64,000 bases of DNA from Cherax quadricarinatus (GCF_038502225.1 NC_091355.1:13537001-13601000), one strand, 5' to 3'; counted from the first letter of the stretch, positions 23,180-36,998 are shown. Notes: a model not told the origin generated them from the letters alone. Numbers and translations are program-made.

Positions 23180-23545
23180 TCGTTTCGCATCAAGGTAGTG
23201 CCATCCAAAGAAGTAAATACAGTTACTGTCACTCATTCAGTATCTGTCTTGCCAGAAGTTCCCAGATATCACAGTTTATCAGAAGCGCAGCATTCCCACT
23301 CATTTCACAGTGGCACTGTACTTCCCATTTCCCAAACTCGGGCTAAGCAAACTGGTTTTCCTGAACTCCTTCACAGATGTTATCCTGCTCACACTCCCAC
23401 CACATATCAAACCTCAAAAATAATTTATCTTTACCGCGATACAACACGCTCTTATATGCCTGTTGGGTGTTCAAGCCCCTATCACTCAAAACTTTCACCG
23501 TCCTCCCTTTTAATCTTTCCTGGGACGTCCCCTATACCGAAGGTG
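23180..23545 (-). mobile_element. RTE-like element relic, minus strand
   Basis: Within the first long tetraspanin intron, 'cttgccagaagttcccagat' and 'aatctttcctgggacgtccc' match segments of the minus-strand RTE relic at 51764-52235 ('cttgccagaagttcac', 'ccttcctgggatagtccc'). No frame survives. Family assignment rests on those shared strings. Confidence 0.5.
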
Positions 23546-23549
23546 CTGT

Positions 23550-23815
23550 AATGGGTGTGAGGGGGTTGTATGGGGTGTGAGAGGTTGTAGTGGGTGTGAG
23601 AGGTTATACTGGGTGTGGGAGGTTGTAGTGGGTGTGAGAGGTTATAATGGGTGTGAGAGGTTGTAATGGGTGTGAGAGGTTGTACTGGGTGTGAGGGTGT
23701 TGTAGTGGGTGTGAGGGTGTTGTAGTGGGTGTGAGAGGTAGTGGGTTTGATGGTATTGTATTGGATGTGAGAGGTTGTATCGGGTTTGAGAGGTTGTAGT
23801 GGGTTTAACGAAGGA
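23550..23815. repeat. 20-bp degenerate minisatellite
   Basis: Units like 'gggtgtgagaggttgtagtg' repeat about 12 times with indels. Confidence 0.85.
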
Positions 23816-23877
23816 GGTTACGTCTTGTATACTTTACCACAACACTGAAGACATTTATTTTATTAAGAATTCTTAGC

Positions 23878-23919
23878 AAAATAATAATAATAATAATAAT
23901 GAGCACATTTAAGAATAAC

Positions 23920-23999
<80 letters not shown>

Positions 24000-24023
24000 G
24001 CACATTTAAGAATAACAATAATA

Positions 24024-24095
<72 letters not shown>

Positions 24096-24113
24096 TATTA
24101 TTATTATTATTAT
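23878..24113. repeat. (AAT)n microsatellite, compound
   Basis: Long AAT tracts interrupted by two copies of 'gagcacatttaagaataac'-type sequence. The tract flips to ATT at its right end, forming an inverted repeat. Confidence 0.95.
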
Positions 24114-24328
24114 TTATCAGTTTTAACATTATAAATATAATTTGTTTTAAATGTCAATCATATTAATGTTTATTTTTAAGTGTTTTAGAGTGCTAATATT
24201 ACCATTATTTCTGGAAGCACTTATTGTTTGTGTGTCTGTCAGTTAATATAAATGTTAACATGATGCTAAATGACCTCTAATAGGCCATTAATGGAACAAA
24301 ATGTACAGCGTTTCTCACCTGTGTGCCC

Positions 24329-24329
<1 letters not shown>

Positions 24330-24368
<39 letters not shown>
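24330..24368. repeat. (GA)n microsatellite
   Basis: GAGA tract of about 38 bp. Confidence 0.93.
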
Positions 24369-24369
<1 letters not shown>

Positions 24370-24738
24370 GAGAGAGTAATTACTAACGTTCTAGACCAAG
24401 ATATTGTCTTGGCAAATAAGTTAATTTTCCTGAATATTTTACACAGCTTCCTTGCAAAAGTCCTTCCTATCGACCTACTATTTTTTGCGTAAAAAAAGAT
24501 GCTATCTATTTTTCTGGTGCCCATTTTTTTCCTTTGCTCAAAACTATATCCAATTGTTCTCCACGATGCTGATTCCCAAACACCTTTCCTCATTGTTTCC
24601 TCAAAACTCTTTCTTCCTTTGTCATTGGTTGTCTTGTTTTTTTTTATTTACACACGAAGGCAAATTCTTTGTTGCTTCAAGTTGCATTCATATATATTTG
24701 TTTTTCATTGTGTGATTTATTTAGTTGCCTTTGATAAT

Positions 24739-24820
24739 TAAGACAGATGCGACAGTTGGGTATCTTTATTGTATAAACGTTTCATCAGTAAAGATACCTC
24801 ACTGTCTCACCTGTCTCAGT
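24739..24820. repeat. Shortened GAAACGTTTC-family fold-back
   Basis: 'cagttgggtatctttattgt' followed by 'aaacgtttcatcagt' and the mirrored 'aaagatacctcactgtc'. It looks like a deletion derivative of the longer elements. A still weaker relative may lie at 25105-25205. Confidence 0.65.
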
Positions 24821-25351
24821 CATCAGCTTGTCTGTATTTTATGCCTTTTTCAACTTGTAGCTATTTATATGTCTTCTATTTGTGTTTCTTCAAGAGTAGG
24901 CGGTATAATAGAGCGTGTCGAGCACCTGGCTCACTTTTATGTCTGAGAATTCAGGCTGCTAGTCACTAGTTGTGTTTGACTTGTCCTCGCGTGAAGGTCG
25001 TTTGTCTTGGCTATTACCTCGTTCTAGTTCATTTTGTCATCAACTTTCGGTGTCCCATGTCTAATATTGTTTATCTCATCCTATAGCTTTTCATCTCACT
25101 CATGTAACAGTAAAGACAAGTAGACAGAGCATGTCTTTATTAAAATGTTTCGCTCATGGCACTTGATTAAGCCTTCTTTGAGTGAAACCTTTCGCTCATG
25201 TTCATGCTTGTGTGCCTGCCCCTCTGAGTCACTGATTTACTTCGTGTGGGTTTACTGCTTGTCTTTCACGTAACCATTACTTTAATTCCCTCTCTGTATT
25301 CATACTTACGTAACACACTGCTGTTCTTCCCCTGGTTACTGTGTGTTACAG

Positions 25352-25531
25352 TCGTGTATATGCATGGGTGTGTGCTTCCTCCTGGAGCTGGGAGGAGCGG
25401 CCTACATGCTGACCAACGGGATCCGTGGCTCACACATCGAGAACTGGCTCCGACACCGCTTCTACTATCTCATCAGCGTCTCTGACTACGACGAGAGATC
25501 CTCTAGAATCATGAACATCATCCAGGAGTGG
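25352..25531 (+). CDS. Tetraspanin exon (TM3 and start of large loop)
   Basis: The exon follows 'tgtgtgttacag', ends before 'gtgagtat', and has 60 codons, phase 0 at both ends. It encodes TM3 ('CICMGVCFLLELGGAAYML') with a glutamate late in the helix, as is usual in tetraspanins. The first part of the large extracellular loop follows ('IENWLRHRFYYLISVSDYDE', then 'IMNIIQEW'). It joins the previous exon as 'MLIM|SCIC' and the next as 'IIQEW|VGCCG', which recreates the conserved loop motif across the intron. Confidence 0.92.
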
Positions 25532-25721
25532 GTGAGTATTTTCTACGAGTATGGAAGCTTCTGCTGGCGTTGCTGGAAGCACATAAACCCTATCTCGGTA
25601 GCTTCCTCCAGCAGTACCTGTTTCCATCCGCTCCTAATTAACTCGCTTATATTAAGGTGAATCATCTCAATACTTACATTTCTTCAGGATTCTGAATGAA
25701 TAATTTTATGCTTTATTTTCC

Positions 25722-25722
<1 letters not shown>

Positions 25723-25784
<62 letters not shown>

Positions 25785-25950
25785 TAATATTTATATCTAC
25801 CAGTACATGTGCAAGGTATACAGGCCTAGCTGACATCAATGACATACTACTATATAGAAAACCCATGGTTATGCAGAGCATTTCGAGCAAATTAGATCAA
25901 TTTTGTCCCAGGATGCGACCAGTCGACTAACACCCATGTACCTATTTTAC
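25723..25950 (-). mobile_element. SINE 3' part with expanded (ATA)n tail, minus strand
   Basis: 'agtacatgtgcaaggtatac' and 'caggatgcgacc' match the SINE at 15888-16212. The (AAT)n tract at 25723-25784 sits where the SINE's ATT-rich tail would be, so it probably grew from that tail. The tRNA head is missing. Confidence 0.75.
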
Positions 25951-25969
25951 TGATTCCTTAGTGACACCT

Positions 25970-26140
25970 CACTGACTCCTCACTGACTCTTCACTGATAG
26001 CTCTCTGACACCTCAGTGACACCTCACTGGCTCCTCACTGAAACCACACTGAAACCTCACTGACTGCTCACTGACTCTTCACTGACAGCTCTCTGACACC
26101 TCACTGACACCTCACTGACACCTCACTGACACCTCACTGA
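25970..26140. repeat. 12-bp degenerate tandem repeat
   Basis: Units of 'cctcactgacac' with variants repeat about 14 times. Confidence 0.85.
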
Positions 26141-26189
26141 GGTCAACATTCATTCAGTACAACTTATCAGATTATTGGTTGCATGTGAA

Positions 26190-26723
26190 GAAATGAGTAA
26201 CCAGAGCTGACATCCAGAGCACTAAGATATATAATGCCACTCTCCACTACATATTTATGTGAGCAGGCTTTCTCCCAGCTGTTTTATATAAAATCAAAAT
26301 GAGATACAATTGCAAATAAGCGATTTCAAGAACGCAGAACAAGCCTCATGGGGGTGGAAATGTTTAACTCAAGATTTCCATCCAAATGTTGCTTGTCTGG
26401 ACAGTCAAAATACAGAAACAGGATGAATGTGTCACCTGATCTACGCTTAAAATTGTCTGCCACTGAACCTGAAATTCGGAACATATGTAGTATCAACAAA
26501 GCAGTATTAACCATCTTAACAAACAAGTAAGTTTTTCAATAATGCCATTTATTTTATTGCATACTCAGTTACGTATGTCTTTCAACTGAGAGATGAAACT
26601 GGGAAAACGAGTTTGTTAGTTAATGAAATCGACTTGTTGAGTAGACAGACCTTTCAAAAACCTGGGGTGCCTGGGAAATTAAAAGTGGTCCTTGGTTGTG
26701 AAAAGGTCGGGAATCACTGCTCT
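26190..26723 (+). mobile_element. hAT-like transposon relic (ZBED/Buster type C-terminus)
   Basis: Near 26245 a + frame reads 'LSTTYLCEQAFSQLFYIKSK', the hAT dimerisation signature, before a stop. The frame at 26348-26530 then has 'SPDLRLKLSATEPEIRN', which follows that signature in the same family. The right end 'ggtcgggaatcactg' (26705-26719) reads in reverse as a typical hAT terminal sequence (CAGTG-TTCCC). No left end or intact transposase is present. It lies in a tetraspanin intron. Confidence 0.75.
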
Positions 26724-27766
26724 AAGACATATTATTAATATTTACGAGATGGCATCTTTTTAGCAGTCACATTTTTCCTAGCTCTAAATTTTCTCATTGA
26801 TTATATTCTCTCCAAAACGATGTATAAATATTAATCTCTGCTAAAATGTTTTGCAACACAGTTTTTGCACCTTAGTTTTTTATCTGCTAAATTTTCTTTC
26901 CCCGTCCTTCAAAACTTTCTATAATAATTATCTTTCTTTTTCTCCCCAAAAACTATTCTCCCACCGAATCTTTCTGCACGTACTCTTACTTTCACTTTTG
27001 TTTTTATAACTTTTTCGTTTTAAAACTTTCTACATTCACTTTCTGCTGGAACTTTCTACAAGCACCTTCTTTCGGCACAGCCTTTTAGTTAGGTACAAAC
27101 AAAAAAAACCAGCTGAAGTATTCACAATCATTATTTCCTCACCGACACTTGTATGTAGCCTAATAATTACGGGTCTCTTTTACTGGCGAGAAAGAAACAG
27201 TTTGGTGGCACTCGCCTTCAGTTTCTGCGGTCATTAAAGGCAGTGTTCACTGAGTGAGCTCTGAGGATAACTAAAGCTTTCCTGGCCCTTTACTTGTCGT
27301 TCTCAACACGTTCTGTCGATTACTGGGGTCCTGAGAGGTGGTCATTTATCGAGTTTGTCAGAGGTGGAGTGTGTTATCGTACATCGCCAGTCTTCTCATA
27401 TCTTCGCCGCAAAATAACTTTGAGCGTGATCGTCTATAATTTCATTTTTTTCTTGTGGCGGTGATAGGTTTATTTGAGGCGGGAATTGTCTCAATCAAGG
27501 GTAGTAAACTAGTTTTAAATTATTAGTCTTTCTGAGGGCCAAGATCTGTCATTTTCGACACACCCTCTGGAGTCGACGACGGTGGTAACACATCTTGAAG
27601 TGAGATAATTTGTGCATAAACCCGAAATTTGGAGAGACTTAAGAATGTTCCATTGACTCTCCTTGTGAGGGCATTGTGTGCCCTGAGTCCGGCAGAGTAG
27701 TGGAGCAAGTGATTTTTATTTTGTATCTTCTTTTGTAAAGATTTTCATTTACACACACACACATAT

Positions 27767-27769
<3 letters not shown>
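26724..27769. other. No feature recognised (intronic)
   Basis: AT-rich intron sequence with no repeat or coding signal that I can support. Confidence 0.35.

Positions 27770-27846
<77 letters not shown>
27770..27846. repeat. (TA)n microsatellite, followed by possible tRNA-like segment
   Basis: Pure TA. The segment after it (to about 27990) contains 'ctggaacccctgacgc' and 'ggtaccccagacc', which read in reverse as weakly tRNA-like boxes. Confidence 0.8.
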
Positions 27847-27847
<1 letters not shown>

Positions 27848-28415
27848 TGTGTGTGTTTGTGCTTGGATATCACCAACCAATGGTATAATTACAAACACAT
27901 AAAGAGCTAAAGAGGTGGGCTGGAACCCCTGACGCTAACAACCCAACACACAAGCCAAAAACATAACTATGGTACCCCAGACCACTGCACCTAGACATTC
28001 CATGTAGGCTGAGGGAAATAGTCACAGGTGTAACACCTGGGTATCATCACACGAAGATACCCAGGCGTTATACATATGTGTGTCTAACCTCTCATCTTAT
28101 AGATAGATTCTTATCATCATTATAACGTTTCCTATAAGTTGAACTGAAACTGTCTCATGTTTCACACAGTAAATCATCCCAAGAACTTTGGCTGTGTTGA
28201 TGTGAGAATAAATTGATGTTGCTTCACCTGTGTTGCTATATGTGACTGCTGGGTAGGATCTTTTGTTACCGAATAAACATTGATTTTAGGTTATCTTTCA
28301 GAAAATTATATTTTTTTTTCGTCTTAATGATGGTTTCCGATTTTTCCCAATATCGGTATGACACGGTAATGGGGAAGAGAGAGAGAGAAAGAGAGCCGTA
28401 CCGATATAAAGTCTA

Positions 28416-29264
<849 letters not shown>

Positions 29265-32200
29265 TATGCCATAGACCTTGTGCCTGGCCATCCACGGTGT
29301 GTACTGGTGCATAGACCCTGTGTCTGGCCAGCCACGGTGTGTACTGGTGCATAAACCCTGTGTCTGGCCAACCACGGTGTGTATGCTGGTGCATAGACCC
29401 TGTGTCTGGCCATCCACGGTGTGTACTGGTGCATAAACCCTGTGTCTGGCCAGCCACGGTGTGTACTGGTGCATAGACCTTGTGTCTGGCCAGCCACGGT
29501 ATATACTCGTTCAGAGACCGTGGGTTTGGCCAGCCACGGTGTGTACTGATTCAGAGACCGTGGGTCTGGCCAGCCACAGTGTGTACTGGTTCAGAGACCG
29601 TGGGTCTGGCCAGCCACAGTGTGTTCTGATTCAGAGACCATGGGTTTGACCAGCCACGGCGGGTACTCGTTCAGAGACCGTGGGTTTGGCCAGCCACGGT
29701 ATTTACTGTTTCAGAGACCGTGGGTCTGGCCAGCCACAGTGTGTACTGGTTCAGAGACCGTGGGTCTGGCCAGCCACGGTGTGTACTGGTTCAGAGACCG
29801 TGGGTCTGGCCAGCCACAGTGTGTACCGGTTCAGAGATCGTGGGTCTGGCCAGCCACGGTATATACTGGTTCAGAAACCGTGGGTCTGGCCAGCCACGGT
29901 GTGTACTGGTTCAGAGACCGTGGGTCTGGCCAGCTACACTGTGTACTAGTTCAGAGACCGTGGGTCTGGCCAGCCACAGTGTGTACTGGTTCAGAGACCG
30001 TGGATCTGGCCAGCCACGGTGTGTACTCGTTTAGAGACCGTGGGTCTGGCCAGCCACAGTGTGTACTGGTTCAGAGACCGTGGGTCTGGCCAGCCACAGT
30101 GTGTACTGGTTCAGAGACCTTGGGTCTTGCCAGCCACAGTGTGTACTGGTTCAGAGACCGTGGGTCTGGCCAGCCACGGTGTGTACTGGTGGTTCAGAGA
30201 CCGTGGGTCTGGCCAGCCACGGTGTGTACTGGTTCAGAGACCGTGGATCTGGCCAGTCACGGTGTGTACTGGTTCAGAGACCGTGGGTCTTGCCAGCCAC
30301 AGTGTGTACTGGTTCAGAGACCGTGGGTCTGGCCAGCCACGGTGTGTACTGGTTCAGAGACCGTGGGTCTGGCCAGCCACAGTGTGTACTGGTTCAGAGA
30401 CCGTGGATCTGGCCAGCCACGGTGTGTACTGGTTCAGAGACCGTGGATCTGGCCAGCCACAGTGTGTACTGGTTCAGAGACCGTGAGTCTGGCCAGCCAC
30501 AGTGTGTACTGGTTCAGAGACCGTGGATCTGGCCAGCCACGGTGTGTACTGGTTCAGAGACCGTGGGTCTGGCCAGACACAGTGTGTACTGATTCAGAGA
30601 CCATGGGTTTGGCCAGCCACGGCGTGTACTCGTTCAGAGACCGTAGATTTGGCCAGCCACGGTATATACTGGTTCAGAGACCGTGGATCTGGCCAGCCAC
30701 AGTGTGTACTGGTTCAGAGACCGTGGGTCTGGCCAGCCACGGTGTGTACTGGTTCAAAGACCGTGGGTCTGGCCAGCCACGGTGTGTACTGGTTCACAGA
30801 CCGTGGGTCTGGCCAGCCACGGTGTGTACTGGTTCAGAGATCGTGGGTCTGGCCACCCACGGTATATACTGGTTCAGAGACCGTGGGTCTGGCCAGCCAC
30901 AGTGTGTACTGGTTCAGAGACCGTGGGTGTGGCCAGCCACTGTGTGTACTGGTTCAGAGACCGTGGGTCTGGCCATCCACGGTATATACTGGTTCAGAGA
31001 CCGTGGGTCTGGCCAGCCACTGTGTGTACTAGTTCAGAGACCGTGGGTCTGGCCAGCCACGGTGTGTACTGGTTCAGAGACCGTGGGTCTGGCCAGCCAC
31101 GGCGTGTACTGGTTCAGAGACCGTGGGTCTGGCCAGCCACAGTGTGTACTGGTTCAGAGATCGTGGGTCTGGCCAGCCACGGTGTGTACTGGTTCAGAGA
31201 CCGTGGGTCTGGCCAGCCACGGTGTGTACTGGTTCAGAGACCGTGGGTCTGGCCAGCCACTGTGTGTACTGGTTCAGAGACCGTGGGTCTGGCCAGCCAC
31301 GGTGTGTACTGGTTCAGAGACCGTGGGTCTGGCCAGCCACGGTGTGTACTGGTTCAGAGACCGTGGGTCTGGCCAGCCACGGTGTGTACTGGTTCAGAGA
31401 CCGTGGGTCTGGCCAGCCACGGTGTGTACTGGTTCAGAGACCGTGGGTCTGGCCAGCCACGGTGTGTACTGGTTCAGAGACCGTGGGTCTGGCCAGCCAC
31501 GGTGTGTACTGGTTCAGAGACCGTGGGTCTGGCCAGCCACGGTGTGTACTGGTTCAGAGACCGTGGGTCTGGCCAGCCACGGTGTGTACTGGTTCAGAGA
31601 CCGTGGGTCTGGCCAGCCACGGTGTGTACTGGTTCAGAGACCGTGGGTCTGGCCAGCCACGGTGTGTACTGGTTCAGAGACCGTGGGTCTGGCCAGCCAC
31701 GGTGTGTACTGGTTCAGAGACCGTGGGTCTGGCCAGCCACGGTGTGTACTGGTTCAGAGACCGTGGGTCTGGCCAGCCACAGTGTGTACTGGTTCAGAGA
31801 CCGTGGGTCTGGCCAGCCACGGTGTGTACTGGTTCAGAGACCGTGGGTCTGGCCAGCCACGGTGTGTACTGGTTCAGAGACCGTGGGTCTGGCCAGCCAC
31901 AGTGTGTACTGGTTCAGAGACCGTGGGTCTGGCCAGCCACGGTGTGTACTGGTTCAGAGACCGTGGGTCTGGCCAGCCACAGTGTGTACTGGTTCAGAGA
32001 CCGTGGGTCTGGCCAGCCACGGTGTGTACTGGTTCAGAGACCGTGGGTCTGGCCAGCCACGGTGTGTACTGGTTCAGAGACCGTGGGTCTGGCCAGCCAC
32101 GGTGTGTACTGGTTCAGAGACCGTGGGTCTGGCCAGCCACGGTGTGTACTGGTTCAGAGACCGTGGGTCTGGCCAGCCACGGTGTGTACTGGTTCAGAGA

Positions 32201-35200
32201 CCGTGGGTCTGGCCAGCCACGGTGTGTACTGGTTCAGAGACCGTGGGTCTGGCCAGCCACGGTGTGTACTGGTTCAGAGACCGTGGGTCTGGCCAGCCAA
32301 GGTGTGTACTGGTTCAGAGACCGTGGGTCTGGCCAGCCACAGTGTGTACTGGTTCAGAGACCGTGGGTCTGGCCAGCCACGGTGTGTACTGGTTCAGAGA
32401 CCGTGGGTCTGGCCAGCCACGGTGTGTACTGGTTCAGAGACCGTGGGTCTGGCCAGCCACGGTGTGTACTGGTTCAGAGACCGTGGGTCTGGCCAGCCAC
32501 GGTGTGTACTGGTTCAGAGACCGTGGGTCTGGCCAGCCACGGTGTGTACTGGTTCAGAGACCGTGGGTCTGGCCAGCCACGGTGTGTACTGGTTCAAAGA
32601 CTGTGGATCTGGCCAGCCACGGTGTGAACTGGTGTGTACTGGTTCAGAGACCGTGGGTCTGGCCAGCCACGGTGTGTACTGGTTCAGAGACCGTGGGTCT
32701 GGCCAGCCACGGTGTGTACTGGTTCAGAGACCGTGGGTCTGGCCAGCCACGGTGTGTACTGGTTCAGAGACCGTGGGTCTGGCCAGCCACGGTGTGTACT
32801 GGTTCAGAGACCGTGGGTCTGGCCAGCCACGGTGTGTACTGGTTCAGAGACCGTGGGTCTGGCCAGCCACGGTGTGTACTGGTTCAGAGACCGTGGGTCT
32901 GGCCAGCCACGGTGTGTACTGGTTCAGAGACCGTGGGTCTGGCCAGCCACGGTGTGTACTGGTTCAGAGACCGTGGGTCTGGCCAGCCACGGTGTGTACT
33001 GGTTCAGAGGGCCTGGCCAGCCACGGTGTGTATTGGTTCAGAGACCGTGGGTCTGGCCAGCCACGGTGTGTACTGGTTCAGAGACCGTGGGTCTGGCCAG
33101 CCACGGTGTGTACTGGTTCAGAGACCGTGGGTCTGGCCAGCCACGGTGTGTACTGGTTCAGAGACCGTGGGTCTGGCCAGCCACGGTGTGTACTGGTTCA
33201 GAGACCGTGGGTCTGGCCAGCCACGGTGTGTACTGGTTCAGAGACCGTGTCTGTACTGGTTCAGAGACCGTGGGTCTGGCCAGCCACGGTGTGTACTGGT
33301 TCAGAGACCGTGGGTCTGGCCAGCCACGGTGTGTACTGGTTCAGAGACCGTGGGTCTGGCCAGCCACGGTGTGTACTGGTTCAGAGACCGTGGGTCTGGC
33401 CAGCCACGGTGTGTACTGGTTCAGAGACCGTGGGTCTGGCCAGCCACGGTGTGTACTGGTTCAGAGACCGTGGGTCTGGCCAGCCACGGTGTGTACTGGT
33501 TCAGAGACCGTGGGTCTGGCCAGCCACGGTGTGTACTGGTTCAGAGACCGTGGGTCTGGCCAGCCACGGTGTGTACTGGTTCAGAGACCGTGGGTCTGGC
33601 CAGCCACGGTGTGTACTGGTTCAGAGACCGTGGGTCTGGCCAGCCACGGTGTGTACTGGTTCAGAGACCGTGGGTCTGGCCAGCCACGGTGTGTACTGGT
33701 TCAGAGACCGTGGGTCTGGCCAGCCACGGTGTGTACTGGTTCAGAGACCGTGGGTCTGGCCAGCCAAGGTGTGTACTGGTTCAGAGACCGTGGGTCTGGC
33801 CAGCCACGGTGTGTACTGGTTCAGAGACCGTGGGTCTGGCCAGCCACGGTGTGTACTGGTTCAGAGACCGTGGGTCTGGCCAGCCACGGTGTGTACTGGT
33901 TCAGAGACCGTGGGTCTGGCCAGCCACGGTGTGTACTGGTTCAGAGACCGTGGGTCTGGCCAGCCACGGTGTGTACTGGTTCAGAGACCGTGGGTCTGGC
34001 CAGCCACGGTGTGTACTGGTTCAGAGACCGTGGGTCTGGCCAGCCAAGGTGTGTACTGGTTCAGAGACCGTGGGTCTGGCCAGCCACGGTGTGTACTGGT
34101 TCAGAGACCGTGGGTCTGGCCAGCCACGGTGTGTACTGGTTCAGAGACCGTGGGTCTGGCCAGCCACGGTGTGTACTGGTTCAGAGACCGTGGGTCTGGC
34201 CAGCCACGGTGTGTACTGGTTCAGAGACCGTGGGTCTGGCCAGCCACGGTGTGTACTGGTTCAGAGACCGTGGGTCTGGCCAGCCACGGTGTGTACTGGT
34301 TCAGAGACCGTGGGTCTGGCCAGCCACGGTGTGTACTGGTTCAGAGACCGTGGGTCTGGCCAGCCACGGTGTGTACTGGTTCAGAGACCGTGGGTCTGGC
34401 CAGCCAAGGTGTGTACTGGTTCAGAGACCGTGGGTCTGGCCAGCCAAGGTGTGTACTGGTTCAGAGACCGTGGGTCTGGCCAGCCACGGTGTGTACTGGT
34501 TCAGAGACCGTGGGTCTGGCCAGCCAAGGTGTGTACTGGTTCAGAGACCGTGGGTCTGGCCAGCCAAGGTGTGTACTGGTTCAGAGACCGTGGGTCTGGC
34601 CAGCCAAGGTGTGTACTGGTTCAGAGACCGTGGGTCTGGCCAGCCAAGGTGTGTACTGGTTCAGAGACCGTGGGTCTGGCCAGCCACGGTGTGTACTGGT
34701 TCAGAGACCGTGGGTCTGGCCAGCCAAGGTGTGTACTGGTTCAGAGACCGTGGGTCTGGCCAGCCAAGGTGTGTACTGGTTCAGAGACCGTGGGTCTGGC
34801 CAGCCAAGGTGTGTACTGGTTCAGAGACCGTGGGTCTGGCCAGCCAAGGTGTGTACTGGTTCAGAGACCGTGGGTCTGGCCAGCCACGGTGTGTACTGGT
34901 TCAGAGACCGTGGGTCTGGCCAGCCAAGGTGTGTACTGGTTCAGAGACCGTGGGTCTGGCCAGCCAAGGTGTGTACTGGTTCAGAGACCGTGGGTCTGGC
35001 CAGCCAAGGTGTGTACTGGTACAGAGACCGTGGGTCTGGCCAGCCACGGTGTGTACTGGTTCAGAGACCGTGGGTCTGGCCAGCCAAGGTGTGTACTGGT
35101 TCAGAGACCGTGGGTCTGGCCAGCCACGGTGTGTACTGGTTCAGAGACCGTGGGTCTGGCCAGCCAAGGTGTGTACTGGTTCAGAGACCGTGGGTCTGGC

Positions 35201-36455
35201 CAGCCAAGGTGTGTACTGGTTCAGAGACCGTGGGTCTGGCCAGCCAAGGTGTGTACTGGTTCAGAGACCGTGGGTCTGGCCAGCCAAGGTGTGTACTGGT
35301 TCAGAGACCGTGGGTCTGGCCAGCCACGGTGTGTACTGGTTCAGAGACCGTGGGTCTGGCCAGCCAAGGTGTGTACTGGTTCAGAGACCGTGGGTCTGGC
35401 CAGCCAAGGTGTGTACTGGTTCAGAGACCGTGGGTCTGGCCAGCCAAGGTGTGTACTGGTTCAGAGACCGTGGGTCTGGCCAGCCAAGGTGTGTACTGGT
35501 TCAGAGACCGTGGGTCTGGCCAGCCACGGTGTGTACTGGTTCAGAGACCGTGGGTCTGGCCAGCCAAGGTGTGTACTGGTTCAGAGACCGTGGGTCTGGC
35601 CAGCCAAGGTGTGTACTGGTTCAGAGACCGTGGGTCTGGCCAGCCAAGGTGTGTACTGGTTCAGAGACCGTGGGTCTGGCCAGCCACGGTGTGTACTGGT
35701 TCAGAGACCGTGGGTCTGGCCAGCCACGGTGTGTACTGGTTCAGAGACCGTGGGTCTGGCCAGCCAAGGTGTGTACTGGTTCAGAGACCGTGGGTCTGGC
35801 CAGCCAAGGTGTGTACTGGTTCAGAGACCGTGGGTCTGGCCAGCCAAGGTGTGTACTGGTTCAGAGACCGTGGGTCTGGCCAGCCACGGTGTGTACTGGT
35901 TCAGAGACCGTGGGTCTGGCCAGCCACGGTGTGTACTGGTTCAGAGACCGTGGGTCTGGCCAGCCACGGTGTGTACTGGTTCAGAGACCGTGGGTCTGGC
36001 CAGCCACGGTGTGTACTGGTTCAGAGACCGTGGGTCTGGCCAGCCACGGTGTGTACTGGTTCAGAGACCGTGGGTCTGGCCAGCCACGGTGTGTATTGGT
36101 TCAGAGACCGTGGGTCTGGCCAGCCACGGTGTGTACTGTTTCAGAGACCGTGGGTCTGGCCAGCCACGGTGTGTACTGGTTCAGAGACCGTGGGTCTGGC
36201 CAGCCACGGTGTGTACTGGTTCAGAAACCGTGGGTCTGGCCAGCCACGGTGTGTACTGGTTCAGAGACCGTGGGTCTGGCCAGCCACGGTGTGTACTGGT
36301 TCAGAGACCGTGGGTCTGGCCAGCCACGGTGTGTACTGGTTCAGAGACCGTGGGTCTGGCCAGCCACGGTGTGTACTGGTTCAGAGACCGTGGGTCTGGC
36401 CAGCCACGGTGTGTACTGGTTCAGAGACCGTGGGTCTGGCCAGCCACGGTGTGTA
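29265..36455. repeat. 7.2-kb minisatellite, 40-bp unit, about 180 copies
   Basis: The unit starts 'gtgtactggttcagagaccg' and ends 'tgggtctggccagccacggt'. The left edge (29265-31100) is diverged. From about 31150 to 36450 copies are almost identical. A C-to-A variant ('ccaagg') is concentrated between 34407 and 35847. Unit breaks occur near 32630, 33007 and 33249. The period is not divisible by three and the unit has no stop in the + frames, so frames over 1,000 codons arise in all three. The array lies in the large tetraspanin intron. Confidence 0.98.
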
Positions 36456-36572
36456 TCACCGGACCAGAAATGACATCTTTTAACTTCTTGACTTTTTTCG
36501 TTGTTTTGGGTGAGATCTAATTACAGATTTTTTATTGTAATGCACCGTACCCTCGTCCTTGCTCACTCTTCT

Positions 36573-36574
<2 letters not shown>

Positions 36575-36665
<91 letters not shown>

Positions 36666-36676
36666 GCTCTCCTCCG

Positions 36677-36757
<81 letters not shown>
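36575..36757. repeat. (CT)n microsatellite
   Basis: CT tract with rare C/G interruptions. Confidence 0.96.
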
Positions 36758-36761
<4 letters not shown>

Positions 36762-36907
36762 TGCATTTAACTGGAGGATCGTAAACATAACTAATGAACC
36801 TCAGTTGTGGCTCACTCACTTATCTTGACACATGGTGGACACATTCCGTTACTGAACACAGCAGTAGTTTGTCAAGATGACGTGTATACATCTCCCCTTC
36901 CTTCCCC

Positions 36908-36914
36908 CCTCCCT

Positions 36915-36998
<84 letters not shown>
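36908..36998. repeat. (CCT)n/(CT)n microsatellite
   Basis: 'ccctccctccc' leading into a CT tract. Confidence 0.95.

Noticed and set aside
29265..36455. Regular direct repeats resembling a CRISPR array
   Set aside because: Units are contiguous with no unique spacers, there are no cas genes, and the DNA is eukaryotic.
30683..36520. Open frames of 1,002 to 1,945 codons that look like giant repeat proteins
   Set aside because: They are products of a 40-bp minisatellite with no sense stop codon. All three frames are open, there is no unique flanking domain, and the array lies in a tetraspanin intron.
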